Source of the DNA: CAIKMD01 sp963803265
Lineage (GTDB): Bacteria; Pseudomonadota; Alphaproteobacteria; ATCC43930; CGMCC-115725
DNA length: 64,000 nucleotides
Reading direction: 5' to 3'
Assembly (NCBI GenBank): GCA_963803265.1
Contig: CAWDLZ010000029.1
Location: forward strand, 186,001 to 250,000
Part shown: positions 37,459-46,264 of the stretch, one piece after another
Layout of the letters: the number at the start of each line of letters is the position of its first letter
Position numbering within the stretch: the stretch's first letter is position 1
Position numbers and translations under genes: made by a program
Notes under the pieces: generated by a model
Told to the model about the DNA's origin: nothing
Seen by the model: the letters and a program-made list of their open reading frames with translations, nothing else
Databases searched by the model: none

Positions 37459-38028
37459 ATGTTGTTTTATCCTGAAGAGCGGATTGCCCTGTTCATCGAC
37501 GGCGCCAATCTTTATGCCGCGGCGCGGGCGCTCGCCTTTGACATCGATTACAAGCGGCTGCTCGAGCTGTTCGGCGGCAAGGCCCGGCTCGTTCGTGCAT
37601 TCTACTACACCGCGCTGATCGAGGATCAGGAATATTCGCCGCTGCGGCCGCTGGTCGATTGGCTCGATTACAACGGCTACACCATGGTCACGAAGCCGAC
37701 CAAGGAATTCACCGACGCGACGGGCCGCCGCAAGCTCAAGGGCAACATGGACGTCGAGCTCGCGATCGACGTGATGGAGATGGCGGCCTCGCTCGATCAT
37801 ATCGTGCTGTTCTCGGGCGACGGCGACTTTCGCCGCCTCGTCGAGGCAGTGCAGAGAAAAGGCGTGCGCGTCACGGTGGTCTCGACGCTGCGCTCATCGC
37901 CGCCAATGATCGCCGACGAGCTGCGCCGCCAGGCCGACATCTTCGTCGAGTTGCAAGAGCTGGCGCCGCAGATCATGCGCAGCCACGCCCATCAACGCGA
38001 ACAGCAATATTCCGACAACGACGCCTGA
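37459..38028 (+). CDS. NYN domain (LabA/DUF88) protein
   Basis: 189-residue PIN-like nuclease-fold protein. The acidic set of NYN domains is present: FIDGANLYAA near residue 11, the central DVELAIDVMEMA and SGDGDFRRLVEAVQRKG near residue 115. These residues bind a metal in predicted RNases. ATG 37459 has GGAG six bases upstream and fits the common N-terminus MLFYPEERIALFID. It is followed by a uracil-DNA glycosylase. RNA processing or degradation is possible; target unknown. Confidence 0.85.
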   Translation: MLFYPEERIALFIDGANLYAAARALAFDIDYKRLLELFGGKARLVRAFYYTALIEDQEYSPLRPLVDWLDYNGYTMVTKPTKEFTDATGRRKLKGNMDVELAIDVMEMAASLDHIVLFSGDGDFRRLVEAVQRKGVRVTVVSTLRSSPPMIADELRRQADIFVELQELAPQIMRSHAHQREQQYSDNDA

Positions 38029-38047
38029 CGCCGGGGCGCGGCGCGAG

Positions 38048-38695
38048 GTGGCGCTCGATCCCGGCCGAGACTGTTCGCTGTGCCCTCGGCTTGCCCGATT
38101 TCGGAGGGCTCAGCGCAGGGCGCATCCCGACTGGCATAACGCGCCAGTGCCGGCCTTTGGCGGGATCGACTCACGGTTGTTGATCGTCGGCCTCGCGCCG
38201 GGCCTCCAGGGCGCCAACCGCACCGGACGGCCTTTCACGGGTGATTGGGCCGGCGACCTGCTCTATGGCACCTTGGCGAAATTCGGCTTTGCGCGCGGCC
38301 GCTACGCCGAGCGCGCCGATGACCGCCTGGCCCTGATCGATTGCCGGATCAGCAACGCGGTGCGCTGCGTGCCGCCCGCCAACAAGCCCCTGCCCGCTGA
38401 AATCGCCGCGTGCCGCCCGTTTCTGGTCGCCGAGATCGCGGCGATGACGCGGCTCGAGGCGATCCTCGCGCTCGGCCTCGTCGCGCATGGCGCCGTGCTG
38501 GCGGCATTGGCCGAGAAAAAATCCGCCTTCGCCTTCCGCCACGGCGCGATCCATCGCCTGACGCGGGGCACCGTCCTCGCCGACAGTTATCATTGCTCGC
38601 GGCTCAACACGAATACCGGCAAGCTCACGCCGGCGATGTTCGAGGCCGTAGTCGCCGCGGTGCGCGAGTTGCTCGATCGCCCCGCGCCGCTTTGA
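38048..38695 (+). CDS. Uracil-DNA glycosylase, family 5 (UdgB-like)
   Basis: 215-residue iron-sulfur DNA glycosylase that removes uracil and other deaminated bases. Cys9 and Cys12 (CSLC) begin the 4Fe-4S ligand set. The motif GLAPGLQGANRTGRPFTGD near residue 48 is the family 5 signature; it lacks the polar catalytic residue of family 4. The second motif HCSRLNTNTGKLTP is near 183. The start is GTG at 38048, 20 bases after the NYN gene. The two genes probably form an operon. Confidence 0.85.
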   Translation: MALDPGRDCSLCPRLARFRRAQRRAHPDWHNAPVPAFGGIDSRLLIVGLAPGLQGANRTGRPFTGDWAGDLLYGTLAKFGFARGRYAERADDRLALIDCRISNAVRCVPPANKPLPAEIAACRPFLVAEIAAMTRLEAILALGLVAHGAVLAALAEKKSAFAFRHGAIHRLTRGTVLADSYHCSRLNTNTGKLTPAMFEAVVAAVRELLDRPAPL

Positions 38696-38705
38696 GCGCC
38701 ATGCC

Positions 38706-39173
38706 TCAGCCGGTCCGCGCCCGCAAGATCCGGGCCTTGTCGCGGCGCCAGTCGCGCGCCTTCGTCGCCTCGCGCTTGTCGGATTTGCGTTTGCCCTTGG
38801 CCAGGCCCAGCTCGATCTTGGCGCGGCCGCGCTCGTTGAAATAGACCGACAGCGGCACAACCGTGATGCCCTCGCGCTTGATCGCGCCTAAGAGACGGTT
38901 GATCTCGCGCCGATGCAGCAGCAGCCGGCGGCGCCGGCGCGGCGCGTGGTTGAAGCGCGCGGCCGGATATTCGGGGATGTTGGCGTTGATGAGATAAAGC
39001 TCGCCCGCGATCTCGGCGGCATAGGCCTCGGCGATGCTGGCGAGGCCCGCGCGCAGCACCTTGACCTCAGTGCCGGTGAGCTCGATCCCGGCCTCGATCG
39101 TGTCTTCGATGAAATAGTCGTGCCGCGCCCGCCGGTTCAGCGCGACGTAACGCTCGTCTCCGCGCAGCGCCAT
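38706..39173 (-). CDS. smpB: SsrA-binding protein SmpB
   Basis: 155-residue partner of tmRNA in ribosome rescue. The OB-fold core has NRRARHDYFIEDTIEAGIEL and GTEVKVLRAGLASIAEAY, then PARRRRRLLLHRREI-like sequence (PRRRRRLLLHRREINRL). The C-terminal basic tail (KGKRKSDKREATKARDW) matches the family. The dapA-smpB order is common in alphaproteobacteria. tmRNA itself was not found in the window. Confidence 0.95.
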   Translation of the reverse strand: MALRGDERYVALNRRARHDYFIEDTIEAGIELTGTEVKVLRAGLASIAEAYAAEIAGELYLINANIPEYPAARFNHAPRRRRRLLLHRREINRLLGAIKREGITVVPLSVYFNERGRAKIELGLAKGKRKSDKREATKARDWRRDKARILRARTG

Positions 39174-40060
39174 GAGGCTCGGATCAGTTCAGCCACGCCC
39201 GCCGAGCGCATGGCGGCGCGCACCGTCTCCTGCGCCTGCGGGCTCGCGGATACCAGCGGCAGGCGCACCTCTGGCGTCAATTGGCCAAGCAGCGACGCCG
39301 CGTATTTCACCGGGGCCGGACTGGTCTCGACGAACAACGCATCGTGCAGCGGCGCGAGGCGCGTGTTGATCTTCATCGCCGCGGCGGCGTCGCCCCTCCG
39401 CCATGCTTCGTGCATGTCGGCGCAGGCGCGCGGCGCGACATTGGCCGTCACCGAAATGCAGCCATCGCCGCCCTGGGCCAGGAACGCCATCGCCGTCCCG
39501 TCCTCGCCCGAGAGCATGGCGAAGTCGGGACCGATCGCGGCGCGGGTGCGCAACGGCCGCGCGAGATCGTTGGTCGCGTCCTTCACGCCCACAATGTTGG
39601 GCAGTTTGGCGAGCCGCGCCATGGTGGCGACGCTCATATCGACCACGCAGCGCGGCGGAATGTTGTATATGACGAGCGGCAGATCGACGGCCTCGCTGAT
39701 CGCCTTGTAATGCTGATAGAGCCCCTCTTGTGTCGGCTTGTTGTAATAGGGCGTCACGACCAGCGCGGCATCGGCGCCCGCCGCCTTGGCATGGCGCGTC
39801 AATTCGATCGCCTCGGCGGTCGAGTTGGAGCCGGTGCCCGCGACCACCGGAACCCGGCCCTTGGCCACCTCGATGCACAACTCGACGACGCGTTTGTGCT
39901 CTTCATGGCTCAAAGTCGGCGACTCGCCGGTGGTGCCGCAAGGCACGACGCCATGAGTTCCTTGTTCGATTTGCCAATCCACGAAATCCTGGAATGCCTT
40001 CTCGTCCACGGCCCCGTTGCGGAACGGCGTGATCAGCGCGACGAGCGACCCTTTCAGCAT
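39137..40060 (-). CDS. dapA: 4-hydroxy-tetrahydrodipicolinate synthase (C-terminus probably mis-framed)
   Basis: TIM-barrel lyase that condenses pyruvate with aspartate semialdehyde in lysine and meso-diaminopimelate synthesis. GTTGESPTL near residue 43, TPYYNKPTQEG with the catalytic tyrosine, and Lys in IVGVKDAT (Schiff base) are intact. As read it has 307 residues and overlaps smpB by 37 bases. Removing one base near 39187 gives a stop at 39184-39186 and a normal 291-residue protein that ends ten bases before smpB. The ATG 40060 fits the family N-terminus MLKGSLVALITPF. Confidence 0.93.
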   Translation of the reverse strand: MLKGSLVALITPFRNGAVDEKAFQDFVDWQIEQGTHGVVPCGTTGESPTLSHEEHKRVVELCIEVAKGRVPVVAGTGSNSTAEAIELTRHAKAAGADAALVVTPYYNKPTQEGLYQHYKAISEAVDLPLVIYNIPPRCVVDMSVATMARLAKLPNIVGVKDATNDLARPLRTRAAIGPDFAMLSGEDGTAMAFLAQGGDGCISVTANVAPRACADMHEAWRRGDAAAAMKINTRLAPLHDALFVETSPAPVKYAASLLGQLTPEVRLPLVSASPQAQETVRAAMRSAGVAELIRASWRCAETSVTSR

Positions 40061-40140
40061 TCTGGCCTCCACCGACGCGGGGGGTTGCGGCGAAAGACGA
40101 TAGGGCAACGTGGCGTGCCCGGCAACCAGGGCGAATTCCT

Positions 40141-40168
40141 TTGTCTCGCAGGGGATAGCGATTAGAAT
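40141..40168 (+). promoter_or_regulatory. Candidate promoter for the lytic transglycosylase gene
   Basis: TTGTCT (40141-40146) and TAGAAT (40163-40168) are separated by 16 bases. This puts transcription start near 40175, which excludes the ATG at 40170 and supports ATG 40194 for the gene. Confidence 0.55.
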
Positions 40169-40193
40169 AATGCGCTGGAGAAGCAGGAACCGA

Positions 40194-42149
40194 ATGAATC
40201 TCGCGCGGGCTGTCGTTCTCTTCGCGGCGCTGTCGTTCGCCGTCTTCGCGGCGGCGGCGACGCACGCGGCGCAATTATCGGATGGCGATCGCCAGATCTA
40301 TGCCGACGCCTTCGCCGCAGCCAAGCGCGGCGATTGGGCGGACGCCCGGCGCCTCGCGGCTGAGGCGCAAGATCCGCTGCCAGCCACCATCCTGCGCTGG
40401 CTGCAATATACCCATGGCGGCGCCGCGAGCTTCGCCGAGATCGCTAGTTTCGCCGACAGCCACGCCGATTGGCCCCGACAAAAGCTGCTGCGCCAAGCCG
40501 CCGAGGCAGCAATCGGGACCGCGACCGATACGCAGCTCGCGGTGTGGTTCGCGGCGCATCCGCCGGTGTCGCCGGCGGCGCGGCTGCGCGAAGCCGACAT
40601 GCTGATGGCAGCCGGGCGCCAGGACGACGCGATCCGGACGATCCGCGAGACCTGGATCGAGGGCGACTTCTCGGCGATAGAGGAAAGGCTGATGCTCCAG
40701 GGGTATCACGATGTGCTGCGCGGCCAGGACAATGCGCGCCGCCTCGACCGCTTGATCTGGGACGGCCAGGCCGAGGAAGCCGAGCATATGCTCAACCATG
40801 TCGGACCGGAAACCGCGGCGCTCGGTCGAGCGCGTCTCGGGCTCGCGGCGATGGCTCCGGGGGTCGAAACGCTGATCGCCCGCGTGCCGGCGCAGCTGCA
40901 GAACGATCCCGGTCTGTTGTTCGAGCGAATGCGTTGGCGGCGCCGCAAAAACCTCGACGATGACGCGGCCGATATCCTCGAACACGCGCCGGCCCAACTC
41001 GGCCGTCCCGAGGCCTGGGCCACCGAGCGGCTCATTCTCGCCCGCCGGCTGCTCGACGAAAATCAAGCGCCGCGCGCCTATCGGCTCGCCGCCCAGCACG
41101 GGCTGTCCAACGGAGAGACCTTCGCCGAGCTCGAATTCCTCGCCGGATGGATCGCGCTGCGCAATCTCCATCAGCCGAACATCGCCTTCAACCACTTCGT
41201 CCGCCTCTATGACGACGTCAAGCTGCCGATCAGCTTGGCGCGCGGCGCTTATTGGGCAGCGCGCGCGGCCGAGACGATGGGCGAAGCCACGCTCGCCAAC
41301 ACTTGGTACACGAACGCCGCGCGGCAGATCACGACCTATTACGGACAGCTCGCCGCGACCCGTCTCGGCAGCGCCGGCCTGGCAGCGGTCGCGCCCGAGC
41401 CGGTACCGACCGCGGCCGAGACGGCGGCCTACGAGGCCAACGATCTGGCGCGGGCGGCGCGCGATTTGGCCGCGCTCGGCGATAACGACGACGTGCCGAT
41501 CTTCCTGCGGCGCCTCGACGACGAGGCGCGGACGCCCGCGCAATTCGCGCTAACGGCGCGACTCGCACGGGCGCTCGACCGGTCCGATATCGCCGTCACT
41601 GCGGCTAAGCACGCCAGTTATGCCGGCATCACGCTGCTCGAAGAGGGTTATCCGATCGCCCGCCTACCGCCGGGCGGCAATATCGAGGCGCCGCTCGTGC
41701 TCGCGCTGACGCGGCAGGAGAGCGCGTTCGATGCGAGCGCGACCTCGGGCGCGGGCGCCCTCGGCTTGATGCAGCTCATGCCGGCCACCGCTAGCCAGAT
41801 CGCGAAGGATCTCAATCTGCCCTTCTCGCGCGGGCGGCTGACCACCGACATCGCCTATAACCTCACGCTGGGACGCGCCTATCTCGATTCGCTGATCGAC
41901 GATTTCTCCGGCTCCTACGTGCTCGCCGTGGCGGCCTATAATGCCGGGCCGGCGCGCGTGCACCAATGGATGCAGGATCATGGCGATCCGCGAACGGCGA
42001 GCGTCGACGTCGTCGATTGGATCGAAAGCATCCCAATCCCCGAAACCCGCAATTACGTCCAGCGCGTGCTCGAGAATCTGCAGATTTACCGGCTGCGGCT
42101 CGGGACCAAGCTGCCGAGCTTATCGCTGGCGGGCGATCTGAAGCGCTGA
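40194..42149 (+). CDS. Soluble lytic murein transglycosylase (Slt70-like)
   Basis: 651-residue periplasmic enzyme that cleaves peptidoglycan with 1,6-anhydro product. A signal peptide (residues 1-24) is followed by a long helical superhelix (about 25-480), and then the SLT domain with catalytic Glu in LALTRQESAFD, GALGLMQLMPATA and AYNAGPARVHQW. ATG 40194 has AGGAAC upstream. It lies four bases before the next gene, so the two are likely cotranscribed. It belongs to a wall-remodelling stretch with the M23 peptidase and bactofilin. Confidence 0.91.
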   Translation: MNLARAVVLFAALSFAVFAAAATHAAQLSDGDRQIYADAFAAAKRGDWADARRLAAEAQDPLPATILRWLQYTHGGAASFAEIASFADSHADWPRQKLLRQAAEAAIGTATDTQLAVWFAAHPPVSPAARLREADMLMAAGRQDDAIRTIRETWIEGDFSAIEERLMLQGYHDVLRGQDNARRLDRLIWDGQAEEAEHMLNHVGPETAALGRARLGLAAMAPGVETLIARVPAQLQNDPGLLFERMRWRRRKNLDDDAADILEHAPAQLGRPEAWATERLILARRLLDENQAPRAYRLAAQHGLSNGETFAELEFLAGWIALRNLHQPNIAFNHFVRLYDDVKLPISLARGAYWAARAAETMGEATLANTWYTNAARQITTYYGQLAATRLGSAGLAAVAPEPVPTAAETAAYEANDLARAARDLAALGDNDDVPIFLRRLDDEARTPAQFALTARLARALDRSDIAVTAAKHASYAGITLLEEGYPIARLPPGGNIEAPLVLALTRQESAFDASATSGAGALGLMQLMPATASQIAKDLNLPFSRGRLTTDIAYNLTLGRAYLDSLIDDFSGSYVLAVAAYNAGPARVHQWMQDHGDPRTASVDVVDWIESIPIPETRNYVQRVLENLQIYRLRLGTKLPSLSLAGDLKR

Positions 42150-42152
42150 GCG

Positions 42153-43136
42153 ATGGCCGATCCGAAGCTGCCCGACGCCGCCGACATTCGCGCGGCGGCT
42201 TCCCGGCTCGACGGCAAGGCGACGGCGACCCCGTTGCTGTCCTCGCCCCTCGTCGATGCGCGCCTCGGCGGGCGCTTGCTAATCAAGGCCGAATGCCTGC
42301 AACGCACCGGCTCGTTCAAATTCCGCGGCGCCTATAATGCGCTCGCGCAGCTTGCGCCCGCGCGGCGCGCCGCCGGTGTCGTTGCCTATTCTTCCGGCAA
42401 TCATGCTCAGGGCGTCGCCGCGGCCGCGCAACTTCTCGACATGCCGGCGGTCATCGTGATGCCCGCGGACGCGCCGGCGATCAAGATCGCGAACACACGC
42501 GCCTATGGCGCGGAGATCGTGTTCTACGAGCGCTACCGGGAGAATCGCGAAGCGATTGGCGCGACGCTGGCGCAACAACGCGGCGCCGAGCTGCTGCCGC
42601 CTTACGACGACGCGCGAATCATCGCCGGCCAGGGCACCATCGGTCTCGAGGTCGCGGTCGCAGCGAAGGCGTGCGGCCGCGTGCCCGATGCCGTGATCGC
42701 GAGCTGCAGCGGCGGCGGATTGGTCGCGGGGATCGCGACGGCGCTCGCCGAGGCAAGCCCCGGCACTGCGGTCTATGCCGCCGAGCCCGAAGGCCTTGAC
42801 GATATGCGCCGCTCGCTCGCGGCGGGCCGGCGGGTCGCCAACGATCCGGCGGCGCGCTCGATTTGCGACGCGCTCCTGGCGCCGATGCCGGGCGAGTTCA
42901 CCTTCGCCCTTGCGCGACGGTACCTCGCCGGCGGATTCGCGGTCGCCGACCGGGAGGTCGGTCGCGCGATGAAAGTGGCGTTCGAGGAATACAAGCTCGT
43001 GCTCGAGCCAAGCGGCGCGGCGGCGCTCGCCGCATGTATCGCAGGAAGGCTTGATGTCGCAGGTAAAACGGTGGTCGTGATCGCCTTGGGCGGAAATGTT
43101 GACAGCGCGAGCTTCGCCGCCGCGATTGATGGCTAA
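42153..43136 (+). CDS. PLP-dependent threonine/serine dehydratase-like protein
   Basis: 327-residue fold type II PLP enzyme. The PLP lysine is Lys56 in GSFKFRGAYNAL, the phosphate-binding loop is SCSGGGLVAG near residue 188, and the asparagine loop SSGNHAQGVA is present. It lacks the regulatory ACT-like C-terminus of biosynthetic IlvA, so it is a catabolic TdcB-like enzyme or a serine racemase. Both are known in this family; sequence alone does not decide. It starts four bases after the transglycosylase. Confidence 0.86.
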   Translation: MADPKLPDAADIRAAASRLDGKATATPLLSSPLVDARLGGRLLIKAECLQRTGSFKFRGAYNALAQLAPARRAAGVVAYSSGNHAQGVAAAAQLLDMPAVIVMPADAPAIKIANTRAYGAEIVFYERYRENREAIGATLAQQRGAELLPPYDDARIIAGQGTIGLEVAVAAKACGRVPDAVIASCSGGGLVAGIATALAEASPGTAVYAAEPEGLDDMRRSLAAGRRVANDPAARSICDALLAPMPGEFTFALARRYLAGGFAVADREVGRAMKVAFEEYKLVLEPSGAAALAACIAGRLDVAGKTVVVIALGGNVDSASFAAAIDG

Positions 43137-43137
43137 A

Positions 43138-43181
43138 GCGCGGTCCGTCCGAATCGAGCCGGACCCTTGCTCGAACCGCGC
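43138..43181. repeat. Nested inverted repeat between convergent genes
   Basis: Outer arms GCGCGGT (43138-43144) and ACCGCGC (43175-43181) enclose inner arms GTCCG (43147-43151) and CGGAC (43160-43164). The left part AGCGCGGTCC matches the palindrome at 18152-18166 in inverted orientation. It may act as a bidirectional terminator and belong to the same dispersed repeat family. Confidence 0.45.
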
Positions 43182-43187
43182 AGCCGG

Positions 43188-43649
43188 TTAGCTGGCCTCG
43201 GCGGGCTCGGGGAGGTCGGAGCGACCAGCCGCGTTGCGCAAGCTCCGCAGCGACGGCAAGAGCTGCTCGGCGTTGTCGTTCGGTATCGCGTCGCGCTCGA
43301 CGCGCCGGCTATAACCTTCTAACACCGCGCCCGGCTCGATCCGGATCGAGCAGTATACGATGTCGGCGGTGACGCGGGCCGTGCGCCCCAGCACGACATC
43401 GACAGCCACGAGCCTGCCCGACAGCGTGCCGTTGACGATCACCGTCTCGGCCTCGATCGAGCCGTTGATCGAGCCGCCATCGGGGATCGTCACCTTGCCG
43501 GCGGTGAGATTGCCCGTGAGCGTCCCGCCCATGAAGACCTCGCCGGCGCAAACGACGTCGCCTTCCATCTGGAAGCCCTCGCTCAGGATAGTAGGCACGG
43601 TGCGCCGCACAGACTTGGCGCCGCTAATTTCCACTAATTTGAACCACAT
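43188..43649 (-). CDS. Bactofilin family (polymer-forming cytoskeletal) protein
   Basis: 153 residues with the bactofilin beta-helix: repeated short strands around GDVVCAGEVFMGGTLTGNLTA-like turns from about residue 28 to 115, flanked by flexible ends. Bactofilins polymerise without nucleotide and position cell-wall enzymes. The gene overlaps the end of the M23 peptidase by 26 bases and has AGGA five bases before the ATG. A bactofilin paired with an M23 peptidase is a known cell-shape module. Confidence 0.88.
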   Translation of the reverse strand: MWFKLVEISGAKSVRRTVPTILSEGFQMEGDVVCAGEVFMGGTLTGNLTAGKVTIPDGGSINGSIEAETVIVNGTLSGRLVAVDVVLGRTARVTADIVYCSIRIEPGAVLEGYSRRVERDAIPNDNAEQLLPSLRSLRNAAGRSDLPEPAEAS

Positions 43650-45055
43650 TTCGTCCTGCCGCCATGAATTTTGCCGGATCCACCGGCGAGCCATTGACCT
43701 GCACTTCGTAGTGAACATGCGGGCCGGTCGTGCGTCCGGTGCTGCCGAGCTCGCCGACTTCGACGTGGGCACCGACCTTCTGACCGCGAGCCACCAAGAT
43801 GCGGTGAAGATGCGCGTATCGCGTGACGATACCGTGACCGTGATCGATATCGACGGTCCGGCCATATCCTTCCTTCGTCCCGGTGAAGATGACGGTGCCG
43901 GGCGCCGTGCTGTACACAGCGCTCAGATAGGGCGCCGAGAGATCGAGACCCGGATGGAAGGACGGGCGATGATTGATCGGATCCACGCGCGGGCCAAAGC
44001 CGCTTTCGATTTGATACGAATCGAGGGGGGGCGCGAGCGGCAGCATCTTCGCGAGCTTCTTGAGGTCTTCGAGGCGCTGTCCGCCGAAGTCCGCTAGGCG
44101 CGCATCGTCGAGCGCGATGAACGGGCCGCCTTGCCCACTCGGGGTCGTTTCAAGCTTGTCCAGGAGGCGCTCGACATCGACGCCGGTCGAAGCCAGCAAT
44201 TTTTCGAGCTCCCGAGGATGCCGCCTGGGCGTGCGGCACGGCATCGGGCTTTTTCGGGGGAACCGTTGGCGCGTTGCTTTCCTGCGATAACGCCAAGGGA
44301 GGAACCGTGGCCGACCCCTCGCTGCTCTGCTGCGGCGCCGCGGGCGCCGCAGGAGCCGGGAGCGGCGGCGCGCGATTCCCGCCATCGAGCTGAGTTGCGA
44401 ACTGCGCGGCGCGGCCATTGGCCGCCTGAACCTCAGTCTGGAGCTGCTGCACGCGGTTCTGCAGCGCGCCGCGCTGGGCTTCCGAATCCTGGAGGAGGGA
44501 CTCATCCTCGTCGAGGCTCTTCGAGATTTGGCTGACACTGCCGGATTTGGCGTTGAGCGCGAGCTCGGCCGCCTTGGCGCGGCGCTCGGCGTCGTCGCGC
44601 GCATCTTGCAGCTCCTTAACCTGCGCCGCGGACGCGTCGAGATCGCTGCGCATCTTGTCGTTGTCGCTGGTCAACGCGGCGAGTTTGCCCTGCGTCTCCA
44701 GGTAGCGCGCATTGCTATCGGCAGAGTTTTGTTTGACCGCGGCAAGTTCCTGACGCAGCTGCGCCAGATCGCGCTGCATCTGCTCGGTGCCAGCCTGGTC
44801 GACCGCCGGTACCGCAGCCGGCGGGACAGGATTGGGGACGAGCGCGACGCCGATGCGCGTCGAACGAATGCCGTGGAGACGGGCGAAACCCACCGAAAGA
44901 TAAGCGCCGCCGCCGAACGAGGCGAGGCACGCCGCGAGCACCATTGCTTGAAGCCAGCCGGGCAACGACACATGACGCAGGCCGCCGCCGCTCTGCACGA
45001 GGAGTCGTCGCTCGGGAAAAAGCTGGTCCCCGATGAACCGCGAAACCTTCGCCAT
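43624..45055 (-). CDS. M23 family metallopeptidase with coiled coil (frameshifted)
   Basis: Membrane-anchored endopeptidase of peptidoglycan. After a short cytoplasmic part (MAKVSRFIGDQLFPERR) a membrane segment lies near residues 33-55, then a long coiled coil (about 90-210). A proline-rich linker leads to the LytM domain in another frame (HPGLDLSAP, DIDHGHGIVTRYAHL, HVHYEV with zinc ligands). Removing one base near 44218 joins the halves and gives about 476 residues. It overlaps bactofilin and precedes it on the same mRNA. The upstream gap (45056-45313) has no clear gene or promoter. Confidence 0.88.
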
Positions 45056-45313
45056 CCCGCCCCCGATCCCGTCCGTGCGCCGTTCGCTGCCTCGTCGCCC
45101 GCCAGAAAGCCCCGCAGCCGAATGCAGCGCGTCAGGGCCGCCAGTAAACCGAACCAATCGGCGATTTCTTGTGCCCGCCCATCGCCCGCGCCGGCGGGGC
45201 CCGCATGTTTAATTTCTTGCCCCCGCCGTTCACCATGGTGACCCTAACGACTCGTCGATGGGATGGCAAGATGATTCGAAATCGCCTCGCAAGTCCTTGC
45301 GAACGCATAACAA

Positions 45314-46063
45314 TCAGTGTGAAGCGATGCGCGCGACGAACCCGGCCGAGAATGCGATCGGATTCGGCAAAGCAAGCCACCATCCGGTCTCGTTGATCGA
45401 ATAATAGGCGCGGTACTGCGGCGAGCTGACAACCGCGGCGACATCGTCGCTGAGGCTATCGAGCAGCCACGCCTGGTTGTCAAGAATTGCGACGAGGACG
45501 GCATGGTCGACCTGGCGCGCCTCGTCGCGCAGCACGACGATGCGGAGCTGATCGTTGGCAAACCCCATGGCGCGCAGAATCATGAATTTCGCGATCGCGT
45601 AATCCTCGCACTGGCCGTTTCGGCTCATGAATTCGAACGGCGTTTCCCAGTGATCGGCGGTTCCCCAATTGTCCAGCGAGGAGACGTAGGGATGAGCGTT
45701 GATCGCGCGATTGACTTCGTCAAGCATGGCGCGAGGGGCGAGCCCCTTCAAGCGCTCGGTCAGGCTCGCCCATTCCTCGGGCACGCAAGTTGACAGCGCA
45801 GACGCGGCTACGGCACAGGCATCGACTTGGGCGACCTCGACGGCCCAGCGTGCCAGCATGTCTGTCCATTTATAGAATTGCCCGATCCCAGCGACGTGGA
45901 TTTCCCGCCTGCCGAAGATCGGCTTGTCGGCGAGGTTCTCGCCCGAGTCGAGCCCCGACGGCAGCATGGCCAATTCTTCGGCCCGGCCATGGCGCGGGGG
46001 GGCTGCCGTCCAGAGAGCGGCGCCGACGAGCGCGACGGTGAAACCAAGGCGGAAACGGGACAT
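45314..46063 (-). CDS. Bacterial transglutaminase-like cysteine peptidase (BTLCP, LapG-like)
   Basis: 249 residues with an N-terminal signal segment ending near residue 28. The catalytic triad of the PF06035 family is visible: Cys152 (NGQCEDYAIAKF), His187 (DHAVL) and Asp202 (LLDSL). In pseudomonads the family member LapG cleaves a giant adhesin that is exported by a LapBCE type I system. Such a system is 6 kb away here, though not adjacent. Many alphaproteobacterial members have no proven substrate. The upstream gap (46064-46264) holds a TTAAC-type dyad at 46205-46228 but no gene. Confidence 0.85.
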   Translation of the reverse strand: MSRFRLGFTVALVGAALWTAAPPRHGRAEELAMLPSGLDSGENLADKPIFGRREIHVAGIGQFYKWTDMLARWAVEVAQVDACAVAASALSTCVPEEWASLTERLKGLAPRAMLDEVNRAINAHPYVSSLDNWGTADHWETPFEFMSRNGQCEDYAIAKFMILRAMGFANDQLRIVVLRDEARQVDHAVLVAILDNQAWLLDSLSDDVAAVVSSPQYRAYYSINETGWWLALPNPIAFSAGFVARIASH

Positions 46064-46264
46064 CCCGCGACCTCATTCGGTAGCCCCGCTATCCATGCTC
46101 GAAGTATGGACCGGAGGCTTTGCGTCGCCGGGTCGCCCCGACTTTGCCGTTTCGTGGAGGCGTCTCGATCACCGAGATGCCGTTTAATGACGCCTGATCT
46201 TAGACTTAACGAGTGAAGCTCGTGTTAAATCTCGAATACGCGGCAATTGCCCCTTATCCCGCCA

